In this document: piece by piece, positions 31,079 through 41,341 of the stretch
Layout of the letters: each line of letters starts with the position of its first letter
How positions within the stretch are numbered: position 1 is the first letter of the stretch
NCBI RefSeq assembly: GCF_017814435.1
Contig: NZ_JAGJCB010000014.1
Span: 36,783 to 100,782, forward strand
Length of the DNA: 64,000 nt
Origin: Mariniflexile gromovii
Lineage (GTDB): Bacteria > Bacteroidota > Bacteroidia > Flavobacteriales > Flavobacteriaceae
Direction of reading: 5' to 3'
Program-made: the position numbers and the translations under genes
The notes under the pieces: generated by a model
What the model saw: only the letters and a program-made list of their open reading frames with translations
What the model was told of the DNA's origin: nothing
Databases searched by the model: none

Positions 31079-32557
31079 TTAATTATAACCTGGGTTTTGT
31101 GCCATAACAGTGTTGCTACTTCTACTTAAATTTATTTCATTTTGAGGAATTGGCAATAATAAATCTGTACTTGTAAATTCAAAACCATTAGCAGTTGCAA
31201 ATGCAGAAAGTACGGATTGTGCAGCATCAAAACGGATTAAATCAAATAATCTATGGTTTTCAAAAGCAAACTCTACACGTCTTTCCAACAATAAGGCATC
31301 TTTAGTTAATTTTGTAGGTCTATCGCTTAGTGCATCAAATCCTGCTCTTACACGCACTTCCATATAAGAATTGATTGCATTAGTATTTGTAGTTTCAGCA
31401 GCCCCTGCTAAAATTGCTTCTGAATGCATTAACAGAATATCGGCATAGCGCAACACGATCCAATCGTTACCTGCAAGTTGTGGCAAACCAGTAAATGTTT
31501 GTCCATCGCTACCCCCAGTTGCCCCATCAGGAAAATATTTAGCTACTTGATACCTAACAGTACCGCCGAATAACGTAAGCGGATCTTGTCTATAAGAAAC
31601 GTCTTTTCTATTTCCACCATTCGCATCTATTGCTGCTACAACATCGGTGGTAGCGTAATTAACACCACTTGTATTACCAACGGCATTCATCCATTCTGCT
31701 GAGAAAATTTGACTATTATCTTGTACATTACTGTTATATCCTATGGCAAAAATTATTTCTGAATTTCTCTCATTATAAAATACATTGTAGAAATTGCTTT
31801 GTAAAGAATACTTTTTGCTATTTATGATCTCTTCACATAGAAGTTGAGCTTGTAAATAATTTGGGGTATCTAAACTTAAATAAACTTTAGCCAATAATCC
31901 CTGAGCTGCTGCTTTTGTGGCTCTAGTTTTATATGTTGTAGATAAACCACCATTTATAGCAGTTTCTAAGTCTGAAATTATTAAGTCATAAATTAAACTT
32001 GTACTAACCCTTGTAAACTGAATTTCAGTTTCAGATGGTGTAATAACACGATCTATTAATGGTAAATCACCAAATAATCGTACTAAATTAAAATAAGCAT
32101 AGGCTCTTAAAAATTTAGCTTCAGCCTCAATTGCTGCTGCTCTAGTACTATCAGTAACAACATCTAAATTTGCAAGTATAACATTTGCCCTATAGACTAC
32201 TTGAAAAAAACTAGTATAATAATTACCTACAAAATTATTTGTTGGAAGTACATCTAAGCTTTCAAGTTGACCTGCATCAGAAGCATCTTCACTATCTGGA
32301 GATTTAGTGCTAGTATTATCAGTACGCATTTCAGTTACATAGAATTCCCACTGAACACCATGGTTTTCATCTTTATCTCTACTATTAATACCTTTAATAG
32401 CAGCATACACGCCAATTAACCCTGTTTCCAACTCTTCAGCCGTTGTGTAATAATTATCGGTTGTAATGGATGAGCTTGGTACAGGCTCTAAAAAGTCGCT
32501 ACAAGAAACAAATACATTTCCCATTAAAACTATAGCGATATATTTTAAATATTTCAT
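31079..32557 (-). CDS. SusD/RagB-family nutrient-binding lipoprotein (pair 1)
   Basis: 492 residues. Lipoprotein signal MKYLKYIAIVLMGNVFVSC with Cys19 followed by the SDFLEP typical for SusD. Further family marks are AIEAEAKFLRAYAYFNLVRLFGDLPL (tetratricopeptide-like helices, about 144-169), LLAKVYLSL, WIVLRYADILLMHSEA and the C-terminal ERRVEFAFENHRLFDLIRF. SusD caps the SusC channel and binds the polysaccharide. It lies 20 bp after susC pair 1. The nearby lyases imply alginate as ligand. Confidence 0.95.
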   Translation of the reverse strand: MKYLKYIAIVLMGNVFVSCSDFLEPVPSSSITTDNYYTTAEELETGLIGVYAAIKGINSRDKDENHGVQWEFYVTEMRTDNTSTKSPDSEDASDAGQLESLDVLPTNNFVGNYYTSFFQVVYRANVILANLDVVTDSTRAAAIEAEAKFLRAYAYFNLVRLFGDLPLIDRVITPSETEIQFTRVSTSLIYDLIISDLETAINGGLSTTYKTRATKAAAQGLLAKVYLSLDTPNYLQAQLLCEEIINSKKYSLQSNFYNVFYNERNSEIIFAIGYNSNVQDNSQIFSAEWMNAVGNTSGVNYATTDVVAAIDANGGNRKDVSYRQDPLTLFGGTVRYQVAKYFPDGATGGSDGQTFTGLPQLAGNDWIVLRYADILLMHSEAILAGAAETTNTNAINSYMEVRVRAGFDALSDRPTKLTKDALLLERRVEFAFENHRLFDLIRFDAAQSVLSAFATANGFEFTSTDLLLPIPQNEINLSRSSNTVMAQNPGYN

Positions 32558-32577
32558 AATATTGATTTGTTTAATTA

Positions 32578-35500
32578 TTAAAAATCTAAATTGAGACCTA
32601 AAGATACAGTACTATAAATAGGCGAACCTCCTCTTTGGTATCCATACTGCGTTGGACTTGTTTTGTCTAAAGCTTCCGGATTCCATCCTGTGTAATTTGT
32701 AGCGGTTTTGTAAATTAAGTTTTGACCTGCTGCATAAACTCTTAATCCAGAAATACCGAATTTAGTTAATACGTCAGTTGGGAAATTATATCCAATATTT
32801 GCATTTCTTAATGCAATATAAGATGCATCCTGTACCATACTACTCGTGAAATATTTATCTACTAAAAACTCTCTATTGGGTGCCGAAGCTAATATTGTTC
32901 TATTATTGTTGTGGCTAAACAAATAATGATCAGCTATATTTCTTACTTCTGCACCGTGCGAACCTTGGAACATAAAAGAAAAATCGAAATCACCTATTTT
33001 AAATTCATTAGTAAAACTCCAAATTAATTCTGGATATGGGTTTCCTAAAACGGTTTTATCTTCTTCATCTAATACACCATCTCCATTTAAATCTTTCACA
33101 TAAACCAAACCTGCTTCTGCTCCAACATGTCTCCATGGTCTGTCTCTATCTACAAAAGCCAATTCTTTGTCTACTACATAACCATAAAATAATGAAATTG
33201 GATTTCCTTCTAAGTTAATCCATTCTGCAGGTCTACTAGGGTCCAAACTTGTAATCTGTCCATTGGAATCAGCAAAATCAACCAATGTATTTTTATTGGT
33301 AGTTGCTATAACAGTGGAGCTCCAACTAAATTTTTCTGCGGTAATGTTTTTTGTTCTTAACTCAACCTCCCAGCCTTCGTTTTTAACTTCTCCTAAATTT
33401 ACCAAAGCACCTGAAAATCCTGTGGTAACTGATATTGGGTTATTAAGTAGTAATTGATCACTAGTTCTTCGGTACCAATCAACTGAACCAGATATTTTAT
33501 TGTTTAGAATTCCAAAATCCAAACCTGGATTAATTTCAATTAAACGCTCCCATTTTAATTCAGGATTTGCAATATTTACTGGTGAAAAACCTGCTTGTAT
33601 ACTACCATCTACAGAATAGCTAGAATTAGCAGCTCCCAATAAGGCTAAATGTGGGTAATAATCAACTAGAATATTACCTGTGGTTAATGTTGCTTCACTT
33701 CCTTGAGCGTCTGGGTCTGTTGCTCCTGTATTTAAACGGTCGTTACCCGTAACACCGTAACTTGCTCTAAATTTAAGATTGTTTATAAAACCACTTTCCA
33801 ATAAGAAATCTTCTTTTGCAATGTTCCAACCAACAGAAGCAGCAGGGAAATTACCATATTTATAATCTGAACCAAAAATTGAACTTCCATCGCGTCTCAT
33901 GCTTAAAGAGGCCAAATATTTACTATCATAAGCATAAGTAGCTCTTGTAACGTATGAAATGCCACGTTTTTGCCACTCAAAACCATCAAATTCTGAAATA
34001 GCTGTTGCGTTAGTAATTTGTTGTACTACATCGTTTGTAAACCCAGTTCCTTTAAAACCTGAATAGAAATAATTTCTACTTTCAACAGACGTACCTAATG
34101 TGATGCCTAAATCATGTTTTCCAAACGATTTATCATAATTGAAAAAGTTGTCGAAAATAATGTAATTTTCTTTTTGTGAAATCTCTTGCATGTAAGCATC
34201 TGTTATACTTTCTCTTGCTTGAGTTCCCATATAATCTATTCTTTTGGTATCATTATAAGAGCCTGCCAACGTTGTTGTAAATGTTAAAGCATCTGTTATG
34301 TTATATCGACCATAAAAACTACCATATAGCTGAAACTTTTCGTCTGATCTATTACGTTCAACAATTCTTGCATACGGGTTAGCATTATTACTATTACCTA
34401 TATTGGTTAATCTGTCATCAATATCACCATCTCCATCTAAATCAAATATTACAAAATGATCTTGTCTGGCATAATCACCAACTTGCATACTTGCATAAGG
34501 TCCATTTGGATCAACAAATTGAAGCGATTGATCTGTGTGGTAGATAGGTAACCAAGGTTGATGTCTAGCTACGTTATGAATGTTTTCTGAAAAACGTCTT
34601 CTATTAGTAAATGAAGGACTTAAGTTACCACCAATACTAAACTTATCGTTTAACTTACTATCAAGTTTTAATCTTGCTCCGTATTTCTTGTAATTATCAA
34701 CCAACATAACACCTTCATCATTTGAATAGTTCAAACTTACCGTGAATTTTGTCTTGTCATTACCACCTCTTAAAGAAAGGGCATGATTGGTAATAGTACC
34801 TGTTTCAAAAAACACATCTTGCCAAGAGCGATCTGTGCCTATTTGCAATTGTGCAACTGTATATGGGGAAAGTGTCAACCCTAAATCTGTTTGTTGCTTA
34901 GCCCAATCTGCTGTTGTATAACCATAGGCGTCACTCTTTCTAGGTGTTTTCATACCTGTAAATGTGCTATAGTTAACTCTTGTCTTTCCGGAAACTCCAG
35001 ATTTCATGGTAATCATTATAATACCATTAGAGCCTTTAGAACCATAAATAGAAGAAGATGCAGCATCCTTTAAAATTTCAAAGGATTCAACATTGTTCAT
35101 ATTTAAAGACCCTAAAAAACTGGAATCTACAATAATACCATCTACTACTATTAATGGCGTAGAATCTCCTGCCATAGAGCCAACACCTCTAATGGTTATA
35201 GTAGGTGCAGCACCTGCTTCACCATCTGTGGCCTGAATATTAACACCCGAAACCTGACCTATTAATGCATCATCAATCCTTGATGTTGCAATTTGATCAA
35301 GATTCTCATTTGTTACTTTTGAAATAGCTCCAGTTAAGTGAGATTTCTTTTGTGTACCATAACCAATAACTACCACTTCATCTAGTTTTGCAACATCTTC
35401 AACTAAAGAAATATTGATGTTTTTTTGATCTTTAAAAGTTACAACCTGAGAAACAAAACCTATATAAGAGAATTGTATTATGTCGCCTTTCTTCGCTTGA

Positions 35501-35688
35501 ATTTGAAAATTTCCATCAAAATCGGTTGTAGTACCTTTTGTTGTATTCATAATAATAACATTTACACCAGGAATAGGTATGTTATCTGTTGCAGAAACAA
35601 CTTGACCAGATACAGTTACGTTTTGAGCAAATACTGCAATATTGAAAAACAATATCGCAATGAGAACAAACTTGTTTTTTAAATTCAT
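32578..35688 (-). CDS. SusC/RagA TonB-dependent outer-membrane transporter (pair 1)
   Basis: 1036 residues. Signal peptide to about residue 21 (FAQN), a carboxypeptidase-D-like module (VSGQVVSATDNIPIPGVNVI, TTDFDGNFQIQ), TonB box region VVIGYGTQKKSHLTGA, plug domain (GVNIQATDGEAGAAPTI, ASSSIYGSKGSNGIIMI) and the 22-stranded barrel ending in a terminal aromatic (LGLNLDF). It imports oligoalginate with the SusD partner downstream. First gene of its operon. A triple operator array and -7 box stand about 215-255 bp upstream, leaving a long leader of about 240 nt. Confidence 0.95.
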   Translation of the reverse strand: MNLKNKFVLIAILFFNIAVFAQNVTVSGQVVSATDNIPIPGVNVIIMNTTKGTTTDFDGNFQIQAKKGDIIQFSYIGFVSQVVTFKDQKNINISLVEDVAKLDEVVVIGYGTQKKSHLTGAISKVTNENLDQIATSRIDDALIGQVSGVNIQATDGEAGAAPTITIRGVGSMAGDSTPLIVVDGIIVDSSFLGSLNMNNVESFEILKDAASSSIYGSKGSNGIIMITMKSGVSGKTRVNYSTFTGMKTPRKSDAYGYTTADWAKQQTDLGLTLSPYTVAQLQIGTDRSWQDVFFETGTITNHALSLRGGNDKTKFTVSLNYSNDEGVMLVDNYKKYGARLKLDSKLNDKFSIGGNLSPSFTNRRRFSENIHNVARHQPWLPIYHTDQSLQFVDPNGPYASMQVGDYARQDHFVIFDLDGDGDIDDRLTNIGNSNNANPYARIVERNRSDEKFQLYGSFYGRYNITDALTFTTTLAGSYNDTKRIDYMGTQARESITDAYMQEISQKENYIIFDNFFNYDKSFGKHDLGITLGTSVESRNYFYSGFKGTGFTNDVVQQITNATAISEFDGFEWQKRGISYVTRATYAYDSKYLASLSMRRDGSSIFGSDYKYGNFPAASVGWNIAKEDFLLESGFINNLKFRASYGVTGNDRLNTGATDPDAQGSEATLTTGNILVDYYPHLALLGAANSSYSVDGSIQAGFSPVNIANPELKWERLIEINPGLDFGILNNKISGSVDWYRRTSDQLLLNNPISVTTGFSGALVNLGEVKNEGWEVELRTKNITAEKFSWSSTVIATTNKNTLVDFADSNGQITSLDPSRPAEWINLEGNPISLFYGYVVDKELAFVDRDRPWRHVGAEAGLVYVKDLNGDGVLDEEDKTVLGNPYPELIWSFTNEFKIGDFDFSFMFQGSHGAEVRNIADHYLFSHNNNRTILASAPNREFLVDKYFTSSMVQDASYIALRNANIGYNFPTDVLTKFGISGLRVYAAGQNLIYKTATNYTGWNPEALDKTSPTQYGYQRGGSPIYSTVSLGLNLDF

Positions 35689-35900
35689 AATTAAATAATT
35701 AGATTTTTTAATTTTTTTGATTTAGTTTTTGTTGTAATATTAAGCCTGTTTAAGGGCAGCTGTAAATAAAAAACACCTTAATCAAAACATATTTATACCC
35801 CTACAACTAGACTAAGAATGCTTTTAAAAAGTGCTTACTTGTGTTTTGTTTTATTCCATCCTATAAAATTTATTATTTAAAAAGAATAGCTTTAATAATT

Positions 35901-35942
35901 TAGTCAACCAAACTGGTAAACCAATTTGGTTGACCAAATATA
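35901..35942 (-). promoter_or_regulatory. Triple 13-bp-phased GntR operator and promoter of susC pair 1
   Basis: Units TAGTCAACCA (35901), TGGTAAACCA (35914) and TGGTTGACCA (35927) are exactly 13 bp apart. The minus-strand -7 box TATATTTG (35935-35942) overlaps the last unit, so the operator covers the transcription start, as expected for repression. The rest of the 396-bp gap (35689-36084) is AT-rich leader and spacer without a gene; I see nothing else in it. Confidence 0.8.
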
Positions 35943-36084
35943 TGTAATATTTTGTTAAAAACAGTTGTTTCGATAAAAAAATAAATGGATTGTCCTTAAA
36001 TTTTAACAAATAAACTTCGATAGCAGCAATTTACTGCACAAAATCTTCTCTATTGGGGTAGCATCTAATGAGTAGAGTTTTTTT

Positions 36085-36462
36085 TTATGCCTTTTTATCC
36101 CCAAAATAAGATACCGCTTCACCACTCAAGAAATCTTCTCTCACTGGACTAAATGTATCAATCAGCTCCCCTGCTTCCAAGCAAACTGCACTATGCAATA
36201 AATTAGGCTCAATATACACGCCATCTCCTGCTTCTACAATTTGCTTTACACCATCAATTTCAAATTCAAATTTACCAGAAGCACAAAAGGTTGCTTGTGT
36301 GTGAAAATGTTTATGCGGCGTACCCAATGCTCCTTTCTCAAATTTTACTCTTACCATCATGATTTGATTATCATAACCTAAAAACTTTCTTGATACTCCT
36401 CCACCAAGCTCTTCCCATTCCATTTCTTTTGTAATGATGTACTTTTCACTAAATCTTTTCAT
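36085..36462 (-). CDS. kdgF: KdgF-like cupin, unsaturated uronate linearisation
   Basis: 125 residues, single cupin domain. The metal-binding motif is GTPHKHFHTQATF (three His, about 46-58) with the later EPNLLHSAVCLEAGE motif. KdgF proteins convert the unsaturated 4,5-uronate monomer released by lyases into linear DEH. No signal peptide, so it is cytoplasmic. It follows the PL17 exolyase gene by 10 bp, the expected partner because PL17 releases the unsaturated monomer. Confidence 0.9.
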   Translation of the reverse strand: MKRFSEKYIITKEMEWEELGGGVSRKFLGYDNQIMMVRVKFEKGALGTPHKHFHTQATFCASGKFEFEIDGVKQIVEAGDGVYIEPNLLHSAVCLEAGELIDTFSPVREDFLSGEAVSYFGDKKA

Positions 36463-36472
36463 AATCTTTATT

Positions 36473-38749
36473 TTAATAATTGTTGATTAATTGATAAACA
36501 CCTACCCATTCATAGGCTTTATCCTCTATTTTTATTTGATGTTTACTGGTTTTTGAATTATCGTTTAATGAAAACAAAAACATACTTTTAGTATTGTTTT
36601 CATTTTCAATACTTATTGCTATATAAGCATCAGCACTATAAACAATACTTAATTTTTTTAGGTTGCTAAATGCGTTAGTGGCTATTTCACTAACGGGGTC
36701 ATAATGCCCATGAGATTCTATTAAGGATACAAAATAAGAATCTTTAGTTTGTGGTTTTCTTATAATGAAACCAGGATCATTTCTTAAATTAAAATTAGGA
36801 TCGTTGGCACCAATACGAGTAAAGATTAGATTATCCTCATTTGAAACCACCGATGTTAGTGTATAAAAACGTTCATTATTAAACCAAGAAATTTTGGCAT
36901 TACTTGCTCCTGTTTTACCTTCGGCTTCTTTCCATAAATGTTGATATCCATTTTTTTCACCTAATGGCTTTAAAGTTTCTGATTTTGTATATTCAAAATT
37001 AGCCGACATTAATTGCCCTAAATAATAATATGGCAAATCATATTGATGTTCTTTTTCTGCATTTATTTTAATGATATCCAAAAGATACGGATTTTCAAAA
37101 GAATCATCTTTAACAAATGCCATAGTTCTATGAATTTGGGTGCCTGGATACGCATTTGTTTCTTTAGCACTTATTATTTGAAGATTGGAATTTGAAACAT
37201 CAAATATGTATTTTTCTGAATGGTGCATACTTCCTGTTTCAAAATCGCCACCAAAATGCGATGTTTCATCTTGGTTTATAGTATTATGCGCAATGGTTTG
37301 TTTAGCCCAAGTGGTATTTTCTTTTAAATAATTACCACCACCTTTTTGTTGGATATTGACGAAACGAGCCATTCCATAATCTTGAATAACTTCATTGCCT
37401 CCTTCATATAAAGAAAACGATAATTTATCATAATGTCCATGACTTAAGCCTTGTGCGGAATATTTCATTACCAAACTAAGCTCGTCTTTAGATCCGTTTA
37501 CTCTTAATATAGCTACACCACCTTCATCTCCATTTTTACCATCGGATAAATCCAATGACTTTTTAATGAATGGTGTTTCCAATCCGTTGCGAATTCCAAT
37601 AGCAACCGCTAAACCGGTATCATCTAACAAAACTTCGTCTTGTTTTTTGGCTATTGATAATAAATCGGTTTTATTTCCACCAAAATAATATCCTATATCT
37701 ACTGCCGAAACCAATTCTCGTGAATAGTACGACATTCCTTTTTGACCATCATTTAATGGAAAGAAGTTACCATCAGCATCCGTTAAATTTAACAAAGTGT
37801 TTATGGATTTTAATAATACACCGTTTTTATATTCGAATATTTTAAGCTCTGGTTTTACGTTTTGCAAAGCTTCAGCAAAAACCAAAAAAGGATACATAGC
37901 GTAACGTTGGTAATAAGGCCCTTCGGTATAATATCCGTCAGGCGAAAACGGTTCTTCTAAATTGGCAAGAAAACCAACTTTTTGGCCCTTCTTTTTTATA
38001 AAACCTCCATCATTATCTTTAGCATTAGGATCGATATTGTCTTTTTTTAATCCATGTAATGCGGTTTCCAATAATTTATCATCATCCATCACCAAAGCAA
38101 TCATACCTACCGCCACATTTCCCCAAGTACTGTGGTTGTGTACACGATTATAAAATTGTGGATTGTCCACCGAAATAAATTTTGCAAATGGTCTAAAAAG
38201 GTCCTTTTCTAAATGCTTGCGTTCCTTTTCGGTTAAGTAATTATAAATACAATCATAAGCTTGACTTGTATAAACTAACCAATTGGAATCGTTTAAACAT
38301 TGCCAAAAAAGTTTTCCGCGTGCATACGAACGTGTTTGTGGATGCACAGGTAAGGTTGGGTATATTTTTGCATATTCCAAAAGCATATCTTTAACATACT
38401 TTGCGTAAGTTTCATCACTCAATATTTGATATAACACACCTGCCTTTTGCATCATTAAGAAATTTCTTTTGTGACGCTCATGTGTATAACCCCCTGAAAA
38501 ATCTTTTGGAATGGGCACCTCAATACCGTTTAAAATTTCGGCATCTACTTCTGCTTTTACATTTGCTAAAGTTTTATCAAACAAAGGCACAGTACCTAAT
38601 TGAGATTTAATTTTTTCAACACCAGCTTTGGTTAATACTAAACTAGGGTGTTCATGTTTGGTCGTTGCCTTTTTGTTAGAAATTGCTTTTTTTTGTGCAA
38701 TACTTGTATTGACAACTAACAATAAACTGATTAAGGTAGTTTTTATCAT
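36473..38749 (-). CDS. Oligoalginate lyase, polysaccharide lyase family 17
   Basis: 758 residues. Signal peptide (VVNTSIAQ, cut near residue 19), an N-terminal alginate_lyase alpha/alpha toroid, and a C-terminal heparinase II/III-type beta-sheet domain. Catalytic-type residues seen are NRVHNHSTWGN (Asn205-His206), DGYYTEGPYYQRYAMYP (Tyr280 region), and GLSHGHYDKLS (His437/His439), followed by KQTIAHNTIN. These match the exolytic PL17 family, which cuts monomers from alginate oligosaccharides, usually mannuronate-rich. Probably periplasmic. First gene of a two-gene operon with kdgF; the double operator at 38873-38895 precedes it. Confidence 0.94.
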   Translation of the reverse strand: MIKTTLISLLLVVNTSIAQKKAISNKKATTKHEHPSLVLTKAGVEKIKSQLGTVPLFDKTLANVKAEVDAEILNGIEVPIPKDFSGGYTHERHKRNFLMMQKAGVLYQILSDETYAKYVKDMLLEYAKIYPTLPVHPQTRSYARGKLFWQCLNDSNWLVYTSQAYDCIYNYLTEKERKHLEKDLFRPFAKFISVDNPQFYNRVHNHSTWGNVAVGMIALVMDDDKLLETALHGLKKDNIDPNAKDNDGGFIKKKGQKVGFLANLEEPFSPDGYYTEGPYYQRYAMYPFLVFAEALQNVKPELKIFEYKNGVLLKSINTLLNLTDADGNFFPLNDGQKGMSYYSRELVSAVDIGYYFGGNKTDLLSIAKKQDEVLLDDTGLAVAIGIRNGLETPFIKKSLDLSDGKNGDEGGVAILRVNGSKDELSLVMKYSAQGLSHGHYDKLSFSLYEGGNEVIQDYGMARFVNIQQKGGGNYLKENTTWAKQTIAHNTINQDETSHFGGDFETGSMHHSEKYIFDVSNSNLQIISAKETNAYPGTQIHRTMAFVKDDSFENPYLLDIIKINAEKEHQYDLPYYYLGQLMSANFEYTKSETLKPLGEKNGYQHLWKEAEGKTGASNAKISWFNNERFYTLTSVVSNEDNLIFTRIGANDPNFNLRNDPGFIIRKPQTKDSYFVSLIESHGHYDPVSEIATNAFSNLKKLSIVYSADAYIAISIENENNTKSMFLFSLNDNSKTSKHQIKIEDKAYEWVGVYQLINNY

Positions 38750-38872
38750 TTTTTTAAAAACATTTATATACTTTTTTAAAACTAAATTTCAATAAAAAAT
38801 CACTACTTATTCATACAAACAAAAACAACTAAAATATAATTTCTTTTAGCTTAGCAATACATTCAAAAATAG

Positions 38873-38901
38873 TGGTTTACCAGATTGGTTTACCAAATAT
38901 A
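38873..38901 (-). promoter_or_regulatory. Double 13-bp-phased GntR operator and promoter of PL17-kdgF
   Basis: Two identical TGGTTTACCA units at 38873 and 38886. The minus-strand -7 box TATATTTG (38894-38901) overlaps the second. Weaker relatives (AAGTTAACCA at 38914, TTGAAAACCA at 38929) lie further upstream and out of phase. Confidence 0.8.
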
Positions 38902-38992
38902 AGGCTAATAAATAAGTTAACCAAAATTTGAAAACCAATTTAACCTTTTTAAAGCTAAATAGAACCTATTTGTAAGAATTTATTTTAATATA

Positions 38993-41293
38993 CTAGTACA
39001 TTAACTTTAATTCCAAGTTTTGTACTACTTCTATTTTTCCTGAATTTACAATCGTATTTTCTCCTGGTTCTTGGCCTTTTTCACCCCAAAGTATAGCGAT
39101 AAGTTTTACCGGATTATTCTTAAATGTGTTTTTAGAAAATTCAACATTTACAATACCTCTATTTTTTATCAAAATAGAATCTTTTTCAGCTTTTCCTGAA
39201 TTTGTAAACGTATTGTTTTTCAAGATTAAATTTCCTCCAATAGTGGATTCATCATAACCACCACGGTAGTAATCTAGTACAACTTCTTGAATATTATCGA
39301 ATGTTGTGTTCTTAATAATAACAAATTCCGCATTGTAATCGCCCCCATCGTTGGTTTCTTTATTCAGCATAAAACCACGTTCGCAGTTTTTTATGGAAGA
39401 ATTAGCAACTGAAACTGTATCGGCAAATGATCCTTTTGATACTTCTAAAACAGATTTAAAGTTTTTAATTTCTACATTATTAATAAATAAATCGTAGGCT
39501 TTACTCATGTATTTATCTAAAGTTGTAAAAGTATTTTGAGTTTTATTCCCTGTTAAAACAATGTTTTCAAGAGTTAAATTGCCATTTGGATGCATTTCGA
39601 AAGCTGTATTTTCCGAAGAAAAAATCAACTCTGGTTTTCTGTTTTTACTAGCTGAAACTATTGAAACAGCCTTATTTATTACTACACTGGAATTTAATTT
39701 ATAGGTGCCTTTTTTAAGTGAAATAACGTCATGGGCATTGGCTTCTTTAAGTGCCGTTATTAGTGCTTCAGACGTTGAGACATTGATTGTCTTAGGTTTA
39801 ACTACGTTGTTTGGGTTAAACCAATGAGTTCCAAATTTAGTTTTATCAATTAAAACAGCATTTTCTTTAACAGGATTTACAATAGCCCCTACGTTATTGC
39901 TGTTTGGGGTTCTTGCATTTCCAAACAAATCTTTTGTAATAGTTTCAAAATAGAAACCTGAATATACATCAGATATATTTTCATTCGAAACAAATAAAGC
40001 TTTCGATTTTTTAGAAACTGTAACAGCTTTGGTAATTAATCCTTCAGGTTTTACCTCACTTTTATTTTCGTTGTTTATAATATTGTTTTTAAAAGTTACA
40101 CCATCAACTTTATCATAATTTACTATGGGGTTTACATCGGCAACTTCATTATAAATCAAATTATTGGCAACTACAACACGTTCTGGTCTTGCTGAACGAA
40201 TTTCGGTAGCTGGTAATACATCGCTCTGGCTTACGTTTGAGCCTACACTAAACTGCCAAGGCGATTTACAATCTATAAACGAGTTGTAAGCCACAACAAC
40301 ATCGGTAACTTGGTTGTAACGGTTTAAAGGTGATTTTGGAATACCGTTCATTACTGCCAAAGCACTTCTAAACTCTTTTCCTTTTATTTTATAGAAATAG
40401 TTATTGGTAATCCAATGTCCTGTGTTAATAACTCGAATTCCCCCAATATTGGTTGAATTATCGTTACCTATAAAAACGTTTCCATCTATGGTACAATAAT
40501 TACCATGTCTCAGTACCAAAGAACCCTCGCTTTCAAAAAAAACATTATTTCTATATTCGTTAAAATTAGATTTATTGGAAATTACTTCAATTTCACCATT
40601 GCAACGTTCAAAGAAATTGTTTGATACTAAAGTATATGAAGGTGTCATTGATGTGCCACTATCGCCTAACTGAATAGTTTCTCCATGTGGGCCACCTTTA
40701 CGAGGTCTTGGTCCGAAATGGTTGTTGGTAATATGGTGGTAATTATAAATGTTTTCATTGCCCTCTAAACGTACCATGATGGTAGGACCGAAATTAGATT
40801 TTCCTGTAAGGTAGCAATGGCTTAGTTCATTATGTCTGCCCCAAAACTCGACCCAATGGTCGCTAACATCGCGGTCCGGTTGGGTAAATCCTTCAATAAC
40901 ACATTGAGTTACGGTACAATTATCAGCAATTTTATTATCAATCTTAAATTGAATTACGTTTTTAGATGGTGTGTACCCGTTTTTAAAATACAATCCATTT
41001 ACTATTAAATTACTACCACCTATTTTTAAATTAGATATGCCTTCTATAGTTACTTTTCCAATAGTTTCGGCCGTTAATGTGATAGGGTTTTCCTTAGTCC
41101 CTTTTCCATAAAACTTAATCTCAACATCTTTCCAAACGCCATTTGCCATAATTATTTGGTCTCCAGCTTTACAGTTTTTTATCGCATTGTTTAACTCGTT
41201 TATATTTAAAACTTTAATGCTATTTGTTTGCGCCAGAGATTTCGTGGTAATAAATAAAATAACTAGAGTTGAAATAATCGCAATTCTTTTCAT
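38993..41293 (-). CDS. Alginate lyase, polysaccharide lyase family 6, two-domain form (copy 1)
   Basis: 766 residues with a signal peptide ending SLAQ (about residue 22). Residues about 25-440 are a PL6 (chondroitinase-B-like) right-handed beta-helix; from about 490 a second parallel beta-helix follows. Catalytic region: NGEIEVISNKS (Glu234, Glu236 for calcium, Lys241 base) and LRHG (Arg262), with a Lys-Arg spacing of 21 residues as in characterised two-domain PL6 enzymes. These usually act on guluronate-rich or mixed alginate. It has no lipobox, in contrast to copy 2. It follows the TIM-barrel epimerase gene by 48 bp. Confidence 0.92.
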   Translation of the reverse strand: MKRIAIISTLVILFITTKSLAQTNSIKVLNINELNNAIKNCKAGDQIIMANGVWKDVEIKFYGKGTKENPITLTAETIGKVTIEGISNLKIGGSNLIVNGLYFKNGYTPSKNVIQFKIDNKIADNCTVTQCVIEGFTQPDRDVSDHWVEFWGRHNELSHCYLTGKSNFGPTIMVRLEGNENIYNYHHITNNHFGPRPRKGGPHGETIQLGDSGTSMTPSYTLVSNNFFERCNGEIEVISNKSNFNEYRNNVFFESEGSLVLRHGNYCTIDGNVFIGNDNSTNIGGIRVINTGHWITNNYFYKIKGKEFRSALAVMNGIPKSPLNRYNQVTDVVVAYNSFIDCKSPWQFSVGSNVSQSDVLPATEIRSARPERVVVANNLIYNEVADVNPIVNYDKVDGVTFKNNIINNENKSEVKPEGLITKAVTVSKKSKALFVSNENISDVYSGFYFETITKDLFGNARTPNSNNVGAIVNPVKENAVLIDKTKFGTHWFNPNNVVKPKTINVSTSEALITALKEANAHDVISLKKGTYKLNSSVVINKAVSIVSASKNRKPELIFSSENTAFEMHPNGNLTLENIVLTGNKTQNTFTTLDKYMSKAYDLFINNVEIKNFKSVLEVSKGSFADTVSVANSSIKNCERGFMLNKETNDGGDYNAEFVIIKNTTFDNIQEVVLDYYRGGYDESTIGGNLILKNNTFTNSGKAEKDSILIKNRGIVNVEFSKNTFKNNPVKLIAILWGEKGQEPGENTIVNSGKIEVVQNLELKLMY

Positions 41294-41341
41294 GTATTAA
41301 TATTTTGATTTTAATGTATTTAATAGTTTAGTTTGTTGGTT

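Noticed and set aside
33036..35682. Short plus-strand frames opposite susC pair 1
   Set aside because: They are shadows of a clear SusC reading frame and show no coding features.
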